From the NCBI RefSeq assembly GCF_000307875.1, contig NZ_AJLS01000097.1, positions 52,657 to 116,656 on the forward strand: a stretch of 64,000 nt of DNA. Reading direction: 5' to 3'. Below are positions 27,138-35,878 of the stretch, piece after piece; the stretch's first letter is position 1; each line of letters starts with the position of its first letter. The notes under the pieces are model-generated. The model saw only the letters and a program-made list of their open reading frames with translations, was not told where the DNA came from and ran no database searches. Made by a program: the position numbers and the translations under genes. Origin of the DNA: Neobacillus bataviensis LMG 21833 (GTDB lineage: Bacteria; Bacillota; Bacilli; Bacillales; Cytobacillaceae).

Positions 27138-28325
27138 TTAGAATAAATCCATCGACTTTAATTGGGCAATCTTATTCTCTGGATAGCCAAGAACCGATTT
27201 CAAAATTTCTTCGGTATGTTCTCCCAATTCAGGTGGAGCAAACTTAATTTCAGCCGGTGTCTCTGAAAATTTAACAGGAAACGGAACTTGGTAAATTTCT
27301 TTATGTAGTGCCGGAACAAATAAGCGTTCAACCATACCTCGAGCCTGCAGCTGCGGGTCGTGAAATGCTTCTTCCGCATTATTCACCTTACTTGCAGGCA
27401 CTTTATTGGCCAGCAATTCTTCCATCCATACTGCTTGATCTTTTTGTATAAAAACATCCATCAGAAGCTTATGCAATGAATGCTTATTTTCTTTGCGAAG
27501 TTCATTCGTTTTATATCTCTTGTCATATAGCAGTTCTTCCCGGCCAATGCTTTTGCATAATCCAATCCAAAATGGATCTTCCAAAACACCGAGGGCAATC
27601 CTTTTTCCATCCTTCGTTTCAAACAGGTCGTTTGTGGCTGAAATATGTTCCATTTCTTCCGCCGGAGTCATTTCTTGATCAATCATATAATCCCCAAGCC
27701 TTGTGCTTGCCCAGGAAAAGACTCCGTCCGTCATGGAAACATCAATGTACTGCCCCTTTTTTGTTCTGGTTCTTGCCATTAACGCTGCTAATATACTAAC
27801 TGTGGCAAACATGGCGGAAGATAAATCTGCGACTGGCAAACCACTACGATTCGGGGGCTGCCCAAGCTGGCCCGGGATGCTCATCGTGCCAGCAACAGCA
27901 AGATAGTTTAAATCATGTCCAGGTTCCAACCTGTATGGTCCATCTTGACCATAACCAGAAATGGAACAATAAATGATTTCAGGATTTACTTTTTTGATAG
28001 TCTCATAATCAACTCCCAGCCGTTCGACAACTCCTGGGCGGAAACCTTCAATGACTACATCGCAAACCTTCGCCAAATCCCAAATAATTTGGCGTCCTTC
28101 ATGTTTCTTCATATCTAATGAAATACTTTTTTTGTTTCGATTAACTGAATAGTAGATGCCCCTTAGCATTTCACGGGTATAATCACCACGGCCTTTTTCT
28201 TCTACCTTAATAATCTCCGCTCCTAAATCTCCAAGCATTAGGGTGGAATAAGGGCCAGGCAATAATCTGGTTAAGTCAAGTACCCGAATCCCAGCTAACG
28301 CGCCATTATCAGTATTTCCTTCCAC
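27138..28325 (-). CDS. CaiB/BaiF protein, alpha-methylacyl-CoA-racemase-like
   Basis: A 395-residue family III fold protein starting GTG 28325. It differs from the other two by EPGHDLNYLAVAGTMS and RSGLPVADLSSAM, which resemble the GHDINYLALSG and PLN.(V/L).DF blocks of alpha-methylacyl-CoA racemase, where this Asp is an active-site acid/base. A racemase would be needed if both epimers of a 2-methyl acid must be oxidised, as for isoprenoid acids. CoA transferase activity remains the alternative. Confidence 0.75.
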   Translation of the reverse strand: MEGNTDNGALAGIRVLDLTRLLPGPYSTLMLGDLGAEIIKVEEKGRGDYTREMLRGIYYSVNRNKKSISLDMKKHEGRQIIWDLAKVCDVVIEGFRPGVVERLGVDYETIKKVNPEIIYCSISGYGQDGPYRLEPGHDLNYLAVAGTMSIPGQLGQPPNRSGLPVADLSSAMFATVSILAALMARTRTKKGQYIDVSMTDGVFSWASTRLGDYMIDQEMTPAEEMEHISATNDLFETKDGKRIALGVLEDPFWIGLCKSIGREELLYDKRYKTNELRKENKHSLHKLLMDVFIQKDQAVWMEELLANKVPASKVNNAEEAFHDPQLQARGMVERLFVPALHKEIYQVPFPVKFSETPAEIKFAPPELGEHTEEILKSVLGYPENKIAQLKSMDLF

Positions 28326-28336
28326 TATTTCACCCC

Positions 28337-28735
28337 CTAATGATTTAAGTTGCGAGCAATATGACTGATAACCGGTACACTTTTCCTTAAAGTCAAATCG
28401 ATCATAACGTTTAGCACCGACGCATCTGCTACGACTTCCCCATGCTGATTTATGATAAGCTGATGGAATTCAAAACTTGTATTACCAATCTTTATTGGCG
28501 ATGTTGTTACCTCTAGACGGTCGCCTAAAACGGCTTCTTTTTTAAACAGGATTTCAAGCTTGATTACCACTGTACCCAGATTCATTTCCATCATATCTTT
28601 AAACGACAAGCCGGCAGCTTCTTTGTACCAATGCTCTCGTGCGGTTTCCAAATAATTAAGGTAAACGCTATTATTGACATGACCTAAGTCGTCCAGATCA
28701 CGATTTACGACATTTATTTTTGTAATAGTTTTCAT
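28337..28735 (-). CDS. 4HBT-type acyl-CoA thioesterase
   Basis: A 132-residue single hotdog domain. RDLDDLGHVNNSVYLNYLETARE has the Asp/His/Asn motif of 4-hydroxybenzoyl-CoA-thioesterase-like enzymes (Asp nucleophile of the LDxxGHVNN type). It would release CoA from a trapped thioester or adjust the CoA pool. ATG follows GGCGGGTGAAAA and overlaps the end of the nitroreductase gene region by three bases spacing. Confidence 0.85.
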   Translation of the reverse strand: MKTITKINVVNRDLDDLGHVNNSVYLNYLETAREHWYKEAAGLSFKDMMEMNLGTVVIKLEILFKKEAVLGDRLEVTTSPIKIGNTSFEFHQLIINQHGEVVADASVLNVMIDLTLRKSVPVISHIARNLNH

Positions 28736-28738
28736 TTT

Positions 28739-29410
28739 TCACCCGCCATACCAAGCAATTGCTTCTTCAGCTGGTAATTTTTCTGCATAATATTGATTAA
28801 TCGGATCATTGGGGTCAGGGTATCCTACGGCTATTCCTGAAATTAATTTGATGTTTTTATCCAAATCCAACGTTTCTCTAATACGGTCCGGGTAATAAAC
28901 AGAAGATGCCAATGGGCATGTGCCCAGTCCTGACATATTTGCGGCAATCATGATGTTCTGGATGGCTAAACCTAAATCTAAGATAGACCATGGCCTAGCT
29001 GCATCTAATCCAAAGATAAAAAGATGTGGGGCATTAAAGAACTTATACATTTTTCTTTGGAACTCCAAACGCTTTTCTTTTTCATGCCTTTGAATTCCAG
29101 CATATTTCATTCTTTCGATTGTATGTTTTTTCATTCGAATGTGGAGGTTGTCCGGCCAATCATGTTGGTCTGGCATTTTTAAATCTGGGTTAATTGGAAC
29201 TCCATTATCGGCATCTTCAATCATTTTTTGGCTGATGGATTCTTTCGTATCGCCTGAAATAACGAAAAGTTTAACAGGCTGTGAGTTTTTCCATGATGGC
29301 GCTAACAATGCAGTTTTAGCAGTCCGTTCCAGTAGATTTCGATCAACTTGTGTGGGCAAAAAACCGCGGACACTATGCCTTTTTAACATTTTCTCAATTT
29401 CGATACTCAT
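28739..29410 (-). CDS. nitroreductase-family flavoprotein
   Basis: A 223-residue FMN-dependent oxidoreductase. ATG 29410 is chosen because GGGGGATAGGG precedes it; an upstream in-frame ATG at 29449 overlaps the IclR gene's end. KRHSVRGFLPTQVDRN and APSWKNSQPVKLF bind FMN phosphate, and GLGTCPLASSVYYPDR is the second FMN block. Substrates of this group range from nitroaromatics to quinones and enoates; a reductive pathway step is possible but not shown. Confidence 0.87.
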   Translation of the reverse strand: MSIEIEKMLKRHSVRGFLPTQVDRNLLERTAKTALLAPSWKNSQPVKLFVISGDTKESISQKMIEDADNGVPINPDLKMPDQHDWPDNLHIRMKKHTIERMKYAGIQRHEKEKRLEFQRKMYKFFNAPHLFIFGLDAARPWSILDLGLAIQNIMIAANMSGLGTCPLASSVYYPDRIRETLDLDKNIKLISGIAVGYPDPNDPINQYYAEKLPAEEAIAWYGG

Positions 29411-29449
29411 CCCTATCCCCCGTTCAATTAACAGAGAAACTTTAGACAT

Positions 29450-30250
29450 TTAATATTCCAGAATCTCAGACCTTTGAAGTAATTTCTGGGATACTTCTTT
29501 TGATCCAGCTTTTAAAATGGATATTAAATTATCAAGGTCATATTCCTCAAACCGTGCAATAGGCATTGTAATACTCATGGAATCTTCCACATGGTTAACC
29601 GAAGAAAATATCGGTACACTTACGGAAAATGTCCCCTTTACTCGTTCACCATAGCTGATGGCATACCCGTTGTTGCGAATTTCTTGCAATTCATTCACCA
29701 GCCGATCTCTTTCGGTAATGGTACTATCACTGAATTTAACTAATGGGTACGATTCTAGATACCTTCTTATCTCATCGTCGCTCAGATGTGCAAGAATGAC
29801 TTTGGCAGATGCTCCTGCATGCAAAGGTGAAACGATGCCAATATGAACATCTGTAACCAATTCATGATAACTTTTCAGGAAGGCAATACATTTTTGACTT
29901 TTATTTTGAAAGAGAGTATTTAACGATACTGATTCAGTAATTTCTTCTCTGATTCTCTCCATTACCGCCATCGCAGCATTTAAAATATTGGAATTCTTTT
30001 GGACTAAGTTCCCAAGAAAGTACAGCTCCATACCTAACTGGTATTTTTTTGTTTTTTCATTCTTTTGTAAAAACCCTTCATACACAAGCGTTGACAATAT
30101 TCGTTGGAGACTTGGGATGGAGATGTCAGTCATCTCATTTAATTCCTTCATAGATAATGAAGGTTTAGCCAAAGAAAATGATTTTATAATCTTTATTGTT
30201 CTGTGTATGGTTTTCATAGAATAATTTTTATCCATACCTTTTTCTACCAT
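29450..30250 (-). CDS. IclR-family transcriptional regulator
   Basis: A 266-residue regulator. Residues ~12-75 form a winged helix (IKIIKSFSLAKPSLSMKEL, then DISIPSLQRILSTL), and the rest is the GAF-like effector domain (VTDVHIGIVSPLHAGASAKVILAHL, GYAISYGERVKGTFSVSVPI). IclR proteins sense small organic acids and control catabolic operons. It is the only regulator inside the 34-kb cluster, in the same direction, so autoregulation with the pathway genes is likely. ATG follows AGAGGGGAT. Confidence 0.93.
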   Translation of the reverse strand: MVEKGMDKNYSMKTIHRTIKIIKSFSLAKPSLSMKELNEMTDISIPSLQRILSTLVYEGFLQKNEKTKKYQLGMELYFLGNLVQKNSNILNAAMAVMERIREEITESVSLNTLFQNKSQKCIAFLKSYHELVTDVHIGIVSPLHAGASAKVILAHLSDDEIRRYLESYPLVKFSDSTITERDRLVNELQEIRNNGYAISYGERVKGTFSVSVPIFSSVNHVEDSMSITMPIARFEEYDLDNLISILKAGSKEVSQKLLQRSEILEY

Positions 30251-30307
30251 GCGAGATCCCCTCTGAATACCAATTATTTATTTCTATAATGTGATTTAGT
30301 ATTTCTA

Positions 30308-31747
30308 TCAATTGCTACCTTCTATTGACATTGAAACTTCCCTGTCCTTTTTCTTAAGGAAGTAATTTGTAACATAAGATAGGGTTGTAACCGCTTTCTC
30401 AGGGCTTGAAAAAACAGGAACCCCATTCTTCCTTAAAATAGTAAAGCCGTTTTTCGCCAGTACTTCAGCTATTAACCACGATACGAGAATGCTTTTCTTG
30501 TTCGTTTTCGTCAGTTGAACAATATCTTCTGCAATCATTGTGGCAATGGGTTCACCCACGGAGGTCAGCATAATGATAATAGAATCGATGTTCGGATCAT
30601 CCATAAGGAGTTCGATAACCTTCTTAAAATTTTCCGGCTGATTCACAATATGGGCTGTCGTATCAAACGGATTCTGTACAACCCCAAATTCAGGAATTAA
30701 CTTTTTCATTTCCACTACGGTTTCCGGAGAGAAAGCCGGGAGTTGAAAACCACTGTTTATACAAGAATCCGCCAAGATTGTACAGGCTCCCCCAGAGGTA
30801 GAAACGATACCAACATTTTTCCCTTTGATATTCTTTAACGTTAAAAATACTCTTGCCACATCAAATATTTGTTCAATCTCATTGACGGAGATAACTCCAT
30901 ATTGCTTAAATACAGCCTCATATACTTGAAAATCACCAGCCAAACTTCCTGTATGAGATTTCACAGTTTTTTGTCCCTGTGATGTCCGACCATTTTTATA
31001 AATAATGACTGGCTTTTCTTGATCATTAGCATGTTTCAAAGCTTGGATGAATTTCCTTCCATCCTTTATGGCTTCCAAATAGAGGCAAATCACGTCTGTA
31101 TTCGGATCATTTGCTAAAAAGTAGATATAGTCGGAGGAATCTAAATCAGCCTCATTTCCCGAACTGATAAAATGACTAGTTGCCATATTTTCAGACCAAA
31201 CTCTGCTAAGCAAACTGCCGCCAATTGCACCGCTCTGGGCTACGAAAGCAATCCTTCCGACTTTTGGAATGTCCGGTGTTTCCATCGCCATGCTGAAACT
31301 TCCGAAGAAATCAAGTGTTGTATTGACAACCCCTATTCCATTTGGCCCACAAATATGAATCCCTAATTCATTTGCCTGCTGAACAAGCTGTTCCTGTAAT
31401 ACTTCCCCTGCTTCTCCCGTCTCTGCAAAACCTGATGAATAGATGACCAAAGTTTTAATCCCTTTCTTGGAACAATCTCCCATGACAGAGAATATAAGTT
31501 TACTAGGAACAATCACTAAAGCCAGATCAATATCGTCCGGAAGTTCATCAATAGTTCTATAGCATTTTCTCCCCTGAATCATGGTCTCATTGGGGTTCAC
31601 AGGATAGATTTCGTATGGATAGCAATGCCTTGTCAAGTAAGACAATAGCCTGCCACCATTCTTATTCGTATTATTGGATGCGCCAATTAAGGCAATAGAT
31701 TTCGGGTATAACAGTTTTTCAATGGCAATCATTCTATCGGTATTCAT
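30308..31747 (-). CDS. NDP-forming acyl-CoA synthetase, alpha-type subunit
   Basis: About 479 residues: an N-terminal CoA-binding Rossmann domain (KSIALIGASNNTNKNGG), then succinyl-CoA-synthetase-like ligase domains. HTGSLAGD in KSHTGSLAGD holds the His that is phosphorylated in this enzyme group, and GPNGIGVVNT is conserved. It activates an organic acid with CoA and ATP (or the reverse, forming ATP). ATG 31747 after GGGGGTG is preferred over GTG 31756. It overlaps the beta gene, so the two subunits are made together. Confidence 0.9.
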   Translation of the reverse strand: MNTDRMIAIEKLLYPKSIALIGASNNTNKNGGRLLSYLTRHCYPYEIYPVNPNETMIQGRKCYRTIDELPDDIDLALVIVPSKLIFSVMGDCSKKGIKTLVIYSSGFAETGEAGEVLQEQLVQQANELGIHICGPNGIGVVNTTLDFFGSFSMAMETPDIPKVGRIAFVAQSGAIGGSLLSRVWSENMATSHFISSGNEADLDSSDYIYFLANDPNTDVICLYLEAIKDGRKFIQALKHANDQEKPVIIYKNGRTSQGQKTVKSHTGSLAGDFQVYEAVFKQYGVISVNEIEQIFDVARVFLTLKNIKGKNVGIVSTSGGACTILADSCINSGFQLPAFSPETVVEMKKLIPEFGVVQNPFDTTAHIVNQPENFKKVIELLMDDPNIDSIIIMLTSVGEPIATMIAEDIVQLTKTNKKSILVSWLIAEVLAKNGFTILRKNGVPVFSSPEKAVTTLSYVTNYFLKKKDREVSMSIEGSN

Positions 31748-32498
31748 TCCATTCACCCCCGTTTGCAGTCAAACTCTCGTCGGCAAGAATGATTCTGGCA
31801 TCAGCTACTAGAGCACCTTTCCCTTTTTCATAAAGAAAAACAGGATTTAAATCAATCTCGCTTATTTCCGGGTATTGAAAAGCCAGATTTTCCAGCTGCT
31901 TGATTAATTCTTTCAGCTTTGTAATATCTCGTTCCGGCTTACCGCGAAACTCCCCTAATAGTGCGCTTCCCTTAATTTCATTAATCATTTCTTCGAGATC
32001 ATAATCTATTAAGGGCGCAACCCTTAGAGATACATCCTTTAAGATTTCAACCCACACGCCACCAAGGCCAAATAAAATCGCTGGACCAAAGACACGGTCT
32101 CTTCTCATCCCAACAATGACCTCGAGTCCGGATTCCACCATTTCCTGAACACAAACCATTACATCCTTGGTGCCGGGGTGATAGAATTGAACATTTTGAA
32201 GAATGTCTTGATATCCTTTCCTGACTTCTTCATCCGTTTTTAGATTTAACAGTACACCTTTACTGTCACTCTTATGAGTAATTTTAAAGGAGTGCACTTT
32301 TAGAACTACTGGATAGCCGATTTGATTTGCTAACGAAATGGCTTCTTGTTCAGAGCCTGCTAACCCTTGCTTGGGAATAGGCATGACAGCGGAAGATAGG
32401 ATTTCCTTTGAATAAAACTCCGGGACAATCTTACTTTCTTTATCTCTAGTTATTTGAAAAATTTTTGCAGCTGATTGAGTAGTTTCTATGATTCTCAC
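31734..32498 (-). CDS. NDP-forming acyl-CoA synthetase, ATP-grasp beta-type subunit
   Basis: A 254-residue ATP-grasp domain, the usual size for the separate beta subunit. YPVVLKVHSFKITHKSDSKGV and MRRDRVFGPAILFGLGGVWVE bind ATP and metal, and EIDLNPVFLYEKG is the final motif. Fused in many bacteria to the alpha part, here split. The start is GTG 32498 with a weak ribosome site; it lies five bases after a dehydrogenase gene, so coupling is likely. Confidence 0.9.
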   Translation of the reverse strand: MRIIETTQSAAKIFQITRDKESKIVPEFYSKEILSSAVMPIPKQGLAGSEQEAISLANQIGYPVVLKVHSFKITHKSDSKGVLLNLKTDEEVRKGYQDILQNVQFYHPGTKDVMVCVQEMVESGLEVIVGMRRDRVFGPAILFGLGGVWVEILKDVSLRVAPLIDYDLEEMINEIKGSALLGEFRGKPERDITKLKELIKQLENLAFQYPEISEIDLNPVFLYEKGKGALVADARIILADESLTANGGEWNEYR

Positions 32499-32503
32499 CT
32501 TCT

Positions 32504-33571
32504 CTATTTAACACCTGTAATAAATGGCCAAAGTTCGTCCTTTTCCAACTTTAGAAGTTCATTTGTAAGTTTAGCTTCCCACACCGTTTCATTTCCATAA
32601 TCTTCTCGCCAAGACCAAAGTCTCCTTGTACTATGATGCAAAGTATGTTCATAGGTAAATCCAATTGCGGCTAGCACTTGATGGGCAATTGGCGCTCCTT
32701 TTCCTGCAGCTTCATTGATCCGGATTTTTGCCAAGGCAATTTCTTTTTGATCAGTGCTGTTCCCGAAAGATTGAACGGCACAATCAGCAGCCATTGAGGC
32801 AGCGGCAGATTCACTAGCCAACTGTGCAATTTGATGTTGTACCGCTTGAAACCGGTGAAGCGGTCTGCCAAATTGAGTGCGCTCAGATGTATGCTGTGCC
32901 ACAATATTTAAGACGTTTTCTAATGCTCCAGCCATCATGACACTTCTTGTTATTGCACCAATATTTTCTATTTTTTCGATTATTTCATCGGGACTGATAT
33001 TGATAATTTTTAAGTTTTCTAGAAGCACATCTTCAAAGACAACTTCATCCCTTGCTTCCCCCGCCATATTCTGTCCGTGGCTGATGATTGCCCGTTCAAG
33101 CGGAAGTACTGAAAGTATTGGCCCTTCGCTTGAATCACCAATTACGAGCATTTTATTGGAGTACCTAGCCCAAGGGACATTTAAACCCTTTCCATTAACT
33201 CTCCAGCCTTGACCTTCTTTGGTAAAAATGAATGGCTCGGATTCATCTGGAGATGCAATGGTCAGAATCTCATCTGAAATGGGTTCACCCAGATCAGCTA
33301 GGAGCCAATTAGCAATATACGTCTCTGCCAATGGAATAGGTGCTGAATATTTGCCAGCTAAACGCAATATGCTAAATGCATCTGAAAAATCGCCACCATT
33401 TCCACCAAGTTCCTCTGGAATAGCTATCGTCAACATGCCATTTTCAACTATCTGATGCCAAAGGTCGTTTGCCCATATTCCCATTTCTGCGTCATTAATC
33501 ACTTCTTTTGTTGAATATTTTTCCATTATTTTTTCGACAGTTTCGATAATTAATTCTTGCATTTCACTCAT
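32504..33571 (-). CDS. acyl-CoA dehydrogenase, small/beta-type subunit (paralogue)
   Basis: A 355-residue small acyl-CoA dehydrogenase homologous along its length to the one at 671-1750 (shared PIPLAET, TQFGRPLHRFQAVQHQ, and a final WSWREDYGNETVWEAKL helix). No classical catalytic Glu is seen at the YEG position. It overlaps the preceding large subunit by ATGA exactly as in the other pair, which implies a duplicated two-gene module. Confidence 0.87.
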   Translation of the reverse strand: MSEMQELIIETVEKIMEKYSTKEVINDAEMGIWANDLWHQIVENGMLTIAIPEELGGNGGDFSDAFSILRLAGKYSAPIPLAETYIANWLLADLGEPISDEILTIASPDESEPFIFTKEGQGWRVNGKGLNVPWARYSNKMLVIGDSSEGPILSVLPLERAIISHGQNMAGEARDEVVFEDVLLENLKIINISPDEIIEKIENIGAITRSVMMAGALENVLNIVAQHTSERTQFGRPLHRFQAVQHQIAQLASESAAASMAADCAVQSFGNSTDQKEIALAKIRINEAAGKGAPIAHQVLAAIGFTYEHTLHHSTRRLWSWREDYGNETVWEAKLTNELLKLEKDELWPFITGVK

Positions 33572-34722
33572 TGATTAATGACCCCCTTTGCAATGATTCC
33601 ACGAAGTATTTCCGTTGTCCCGCCACGTAAGGTAAAACCAGGTGAATGAAGAATGGATTGTGCCATAAACCTTGATAATAATGAGTCGGATTTCATGGTT
33701 GGAACAACACGAACAATTAATCTCGCAATTTCAGCAATCTCTTGTTCTAATTTTGTTCCCATATCCTTCACCAATGAGGCTAAAATATTGGAAGGTATCC
33801 CTTCTTCAAGCATTTGTGCTATACCCAAAGACATATTGCGCAAGGTCCAAAGCCTTGAAACAATTTTGCTGACTTCATTTAATCCGTTTGAATCCCTTTT
33901 TTCTACCAGCACATTTGTAAGTTCGTTAATAAGTGGATATGTACTAAGGAATCGTTCGGGGCCGCTTCTTTCATAGGCCAATTCAGCCATCCCTTGCTTC
34001 CAGCCATTCCCCAATTCGCCGATCACCATATCATCTGGAATAAATACATCATCAAAAAAGACCTCGTTAAAATGATGTTCTCCTGTCATTAAGTGAATCG
34101 GGCGGATGGTTACTCCAGGCGCTGATAAATCGACTACTAATTGGCTCATGCCAGCATGGCGGTGATTCGGATCCTCGGGGGATGTCCGGCAAAGTGTAAT
34201 CATGTAATGGGCGAAATGGGCACCACTTGTCCATATTTTACTGCCATTTAGAATCCAGCCATTTTCAACTTTAACTGCTCGGGATTTAATGGCTGCCAGA
34301 TCTGAACCGGCATTCGGTTCACTTAAGCCAATCGAGAAATAGCATTCCCCTTTTACAATTTTCGGCAAAAAGAATTGTTTTTGTTCTTCAGTTCCGAACT
34401 TAAGAAAAAGCGGGCCAGATTGGCGGTCTGCTACCCAATGCCCTGCAACCGGAGCGCCAGCTGCCAATAACTCTTCAATAACAACGTATCTTTCAATTGA
34501 AGAACGACCTCCGCCGCCGTATTCAACTGGCCAGGTCATCCCAATCCAACCGCGTTCCCCAAGACTTCTGGAAAACTCAGGTGAACATCCGCTAAGCCAG
34601 CTGTCAACTTTTGGTTGGTACGTTCCCTTTTTCAATTCCTCTGCAAGAAATTGTCTTACCTCTCTTCTTAACTCCTCTGTTTCTTTTGGGAGGTTAACAA
34701 CAGGAATCTGGATTAATTTCAT
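33568..34722 (-). CDS. acyl-CoA dehydrogenase, large/alpha-type subunit (paralogue)
   Basis: A 384-residue acyl-CoA dehydrogenase, close paralogue of 1747-2907 (GLSEPNAGSDLAA, SKIWTSGAHFAH, HHFNEVFFDDV, TLRGGTTEILRGIIA). The likely catalytic Glu is in LAYERSGPERF. First gene of the minus-strand cluster; ATG follows TGAGGTG and the promoter below. Two such modules at opposite ends suggest two rounds of desaturation on related intermediates. Confidence 0.92.
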   Translation of the reverse strand: MKLIQIPVVNLPKETEELRREVRQFLAEELKKGTYQPKVDSWLSGCSPEFSRSLGERGWIGMTWPVEYGGGGRSSIERYVVIEELLAAGAPVAGHWVADRQSGPLFLKFGTEEQKQFFLPKIVKGECYFSIGLSEPNAGSDLAAIKSRAVKVENGWILNGSKIWTSGAHFAHYMITLCRTSPEDPNHRHAGMSQLVVDLSAPGVTIRPIHLMTGEHHFNEVFFDDVFIPDDMVIGELGNGWKQGMAELAYERSGPERFLSTYPLINELTNVLVEKRDSNGLNEVSKIVSRLWTLRNMSLGIAQMLEEGIPSNILASLVKDMGTKLEQEIAEIARLIVRVVPTMKSDSLLSRFMAQSILHSPGFTLRGGTTEILRGIIAKGVINQ

Positions 34723-34761
34723 TCTTTTTTCACCTCAATGTTATTAGCATAATCATAATTC

Positions 34762-34774
34762 GATAACGATTATC
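34762..34774. promoter_or_regulatory. palindromic operator candidate downstream of the -10
   Basis: GATAACGATTATC has five paired bases on each side and lies about 11 bases after the -10 box of the cluster promoter, where a repressor would block initiation. It resembles a Fur-family 7-1-7 half pattern but could equally be the site of the cluster's IclR protein. Confidence 0.4.
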
Positions 34775-34784
34775 TATATTAGAT

Positions 34785-34813
34785 AGTATAAAGCGTTTTC
34801 ATTTTATAGTCAA
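34785..34813 (-). promoter_or_regulatory. promoter of the 34-kb catabolic cluster with cre-like site
   Basis: On the minus strand TTGACT (revcomp of 34808-34813) and TATACT (revcomp of 34785-34790) have a 17-base spacer. Within the spacer and -10 lies TGAAAACGCTTTAT (34788-34801), matching 12 of 14 positions of a CcpA cre site of the form TGAAARCGYTTNCA. Repression by CcpA when preferred sugars are present is inferred. Confidence 0.7.
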
Positions 34814-34977
34814 TTCGTAATTTTCAGAATTATTATTTTTTTAGTATACTAAAATGCTTGAAAAGATACTCGTACTTATCAATAATTCATTAAATGAATA
34901 CTATCTTACAAACATCACCATAGTTAAAATGGGAAATTCGACCTAGATAGAATATTCATAATTTTCTATATGCAAGC

Positions 34978-35007
34978 TTGACTTATAAATTTGAAAAACT
35001 ATATATT
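34978..35007 (+). promoter_or_regulatory. candidate promoter for the divergent crotonase gene
   Basis: TTGACT at 34978-34983 and TATATT at 35002-35007 have an 18-base spacer. They point toward the gene at 35040. The 317-base intergenic region thus holds divergent promoters for both parts of the locus. Confidence 0.5.
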
Positions 35008-35039
35008 ATATAAAAACTGTAAAAACTAGGAGTGGTAAA

Positions 35040-35801
35040 ATGGGTGCGAAAAATATATTAACTGAAACAGTTGGAGATGTTGAATGGATTATTTTTAATC
35101 GGCCGGAAAAATTAAATTCAATGACAAGGGAAGATTTATTATTTATTAGCAAACATTTAAATTATATTTCTACAAATAAAAATATTAGAGCCGTCATCTT
35201 TACCGGAAGTGGGGATAAAGCCTTTTCAGCCGGTATGGATTTCAATGAATTTAATCAATTAACTCCTCAGGATGCCTATCTTTTAATTTCTGATTTAAAA
35301 AATGTTTGCCAACTTATTCGTAAGATTCCACAACCCGTTATAATGGGGATCAATGGCTACTGTATTGGTGGTGCCATGGAAATGTGTATGGCTGCTGATA
35401 TAAAAGTTGCCGCCAAAAATGCAGTCTTTTCGATGCCCGAAATTAACCTGGGTATTCCTTCAGTATTGGATTCTGTTCTTTTACAACAGCATGTTGGTTT
35501 AAGCTTAGCAAAAGAAATGCTTTTGACAGGAGAACCGGTCAATGTAGAGAAAATAAATCAATTTGGATTTTTAAACGCAGTGGTTGAGAAGTCAAAATTA
35601 AAAGAGAAAGTGAAGGAATATGCTGATACCTTCATCAATAAGCCATATGAAACTATTAAACAGCAAAAAGAACTCTTTGAAACTTGGCAAAATTCGAGTT
35701 TAGATTATGCCATTAACGATAGCATGAACCAATTTGCCCTAGCCTTCACGACAGAAATTCCACAGCAAAGATTAGAAGGATTCATTTCTAAAAGAAAATA
35801 A
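35040..35801 (+). CDS. enoyl-CoA hydratase/isomerase family (4)
   Basis: A 253-residue crotonase. DKAFSAGMDFNEF and MGINGYCIGGAMEMCMAAD form the oxyanion hole, and the loop FSMPEINLGIPSVLD has Glu at the first catalytic position, while the second loop reads IPSVLDS rather than PGAGG. ATG follows ACTAGGAGTGG. It is divergent from the 34-kb cluster and followed by an MFS gene, so it probably belongs to the same pathway. Confidence 0.9.
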   Translation: MGAKNILTETVGDVEWIIFNRPEKLNSMTREDLLFISKHLNYISTNKNIRAVIFTGSGDKAFSAGMDFNEFNQLTPQDAYLLISDLKNVCQLIRKIPQPVIMGINGYCIGGAMEMCMAADIKVAAKNAVFSMPEINLGIPSVLDSVLLQQHVGLSLAKEMLLTGEPVNVEKINQFGFLNAVVEKSKLKEKVKEYADTFINKPYETIKQQKELFETWQNSSLDYAINDSMNQFALAFTTEIPQQRLEGFISKRK

Positions 35802-35878
35802 CTAACTGCCTACATCCCTTTCCCATGAATGTTTAACTTGGCAAGTTTTTCCAATGAAAATTGAAGTTGGTGCAAAAC

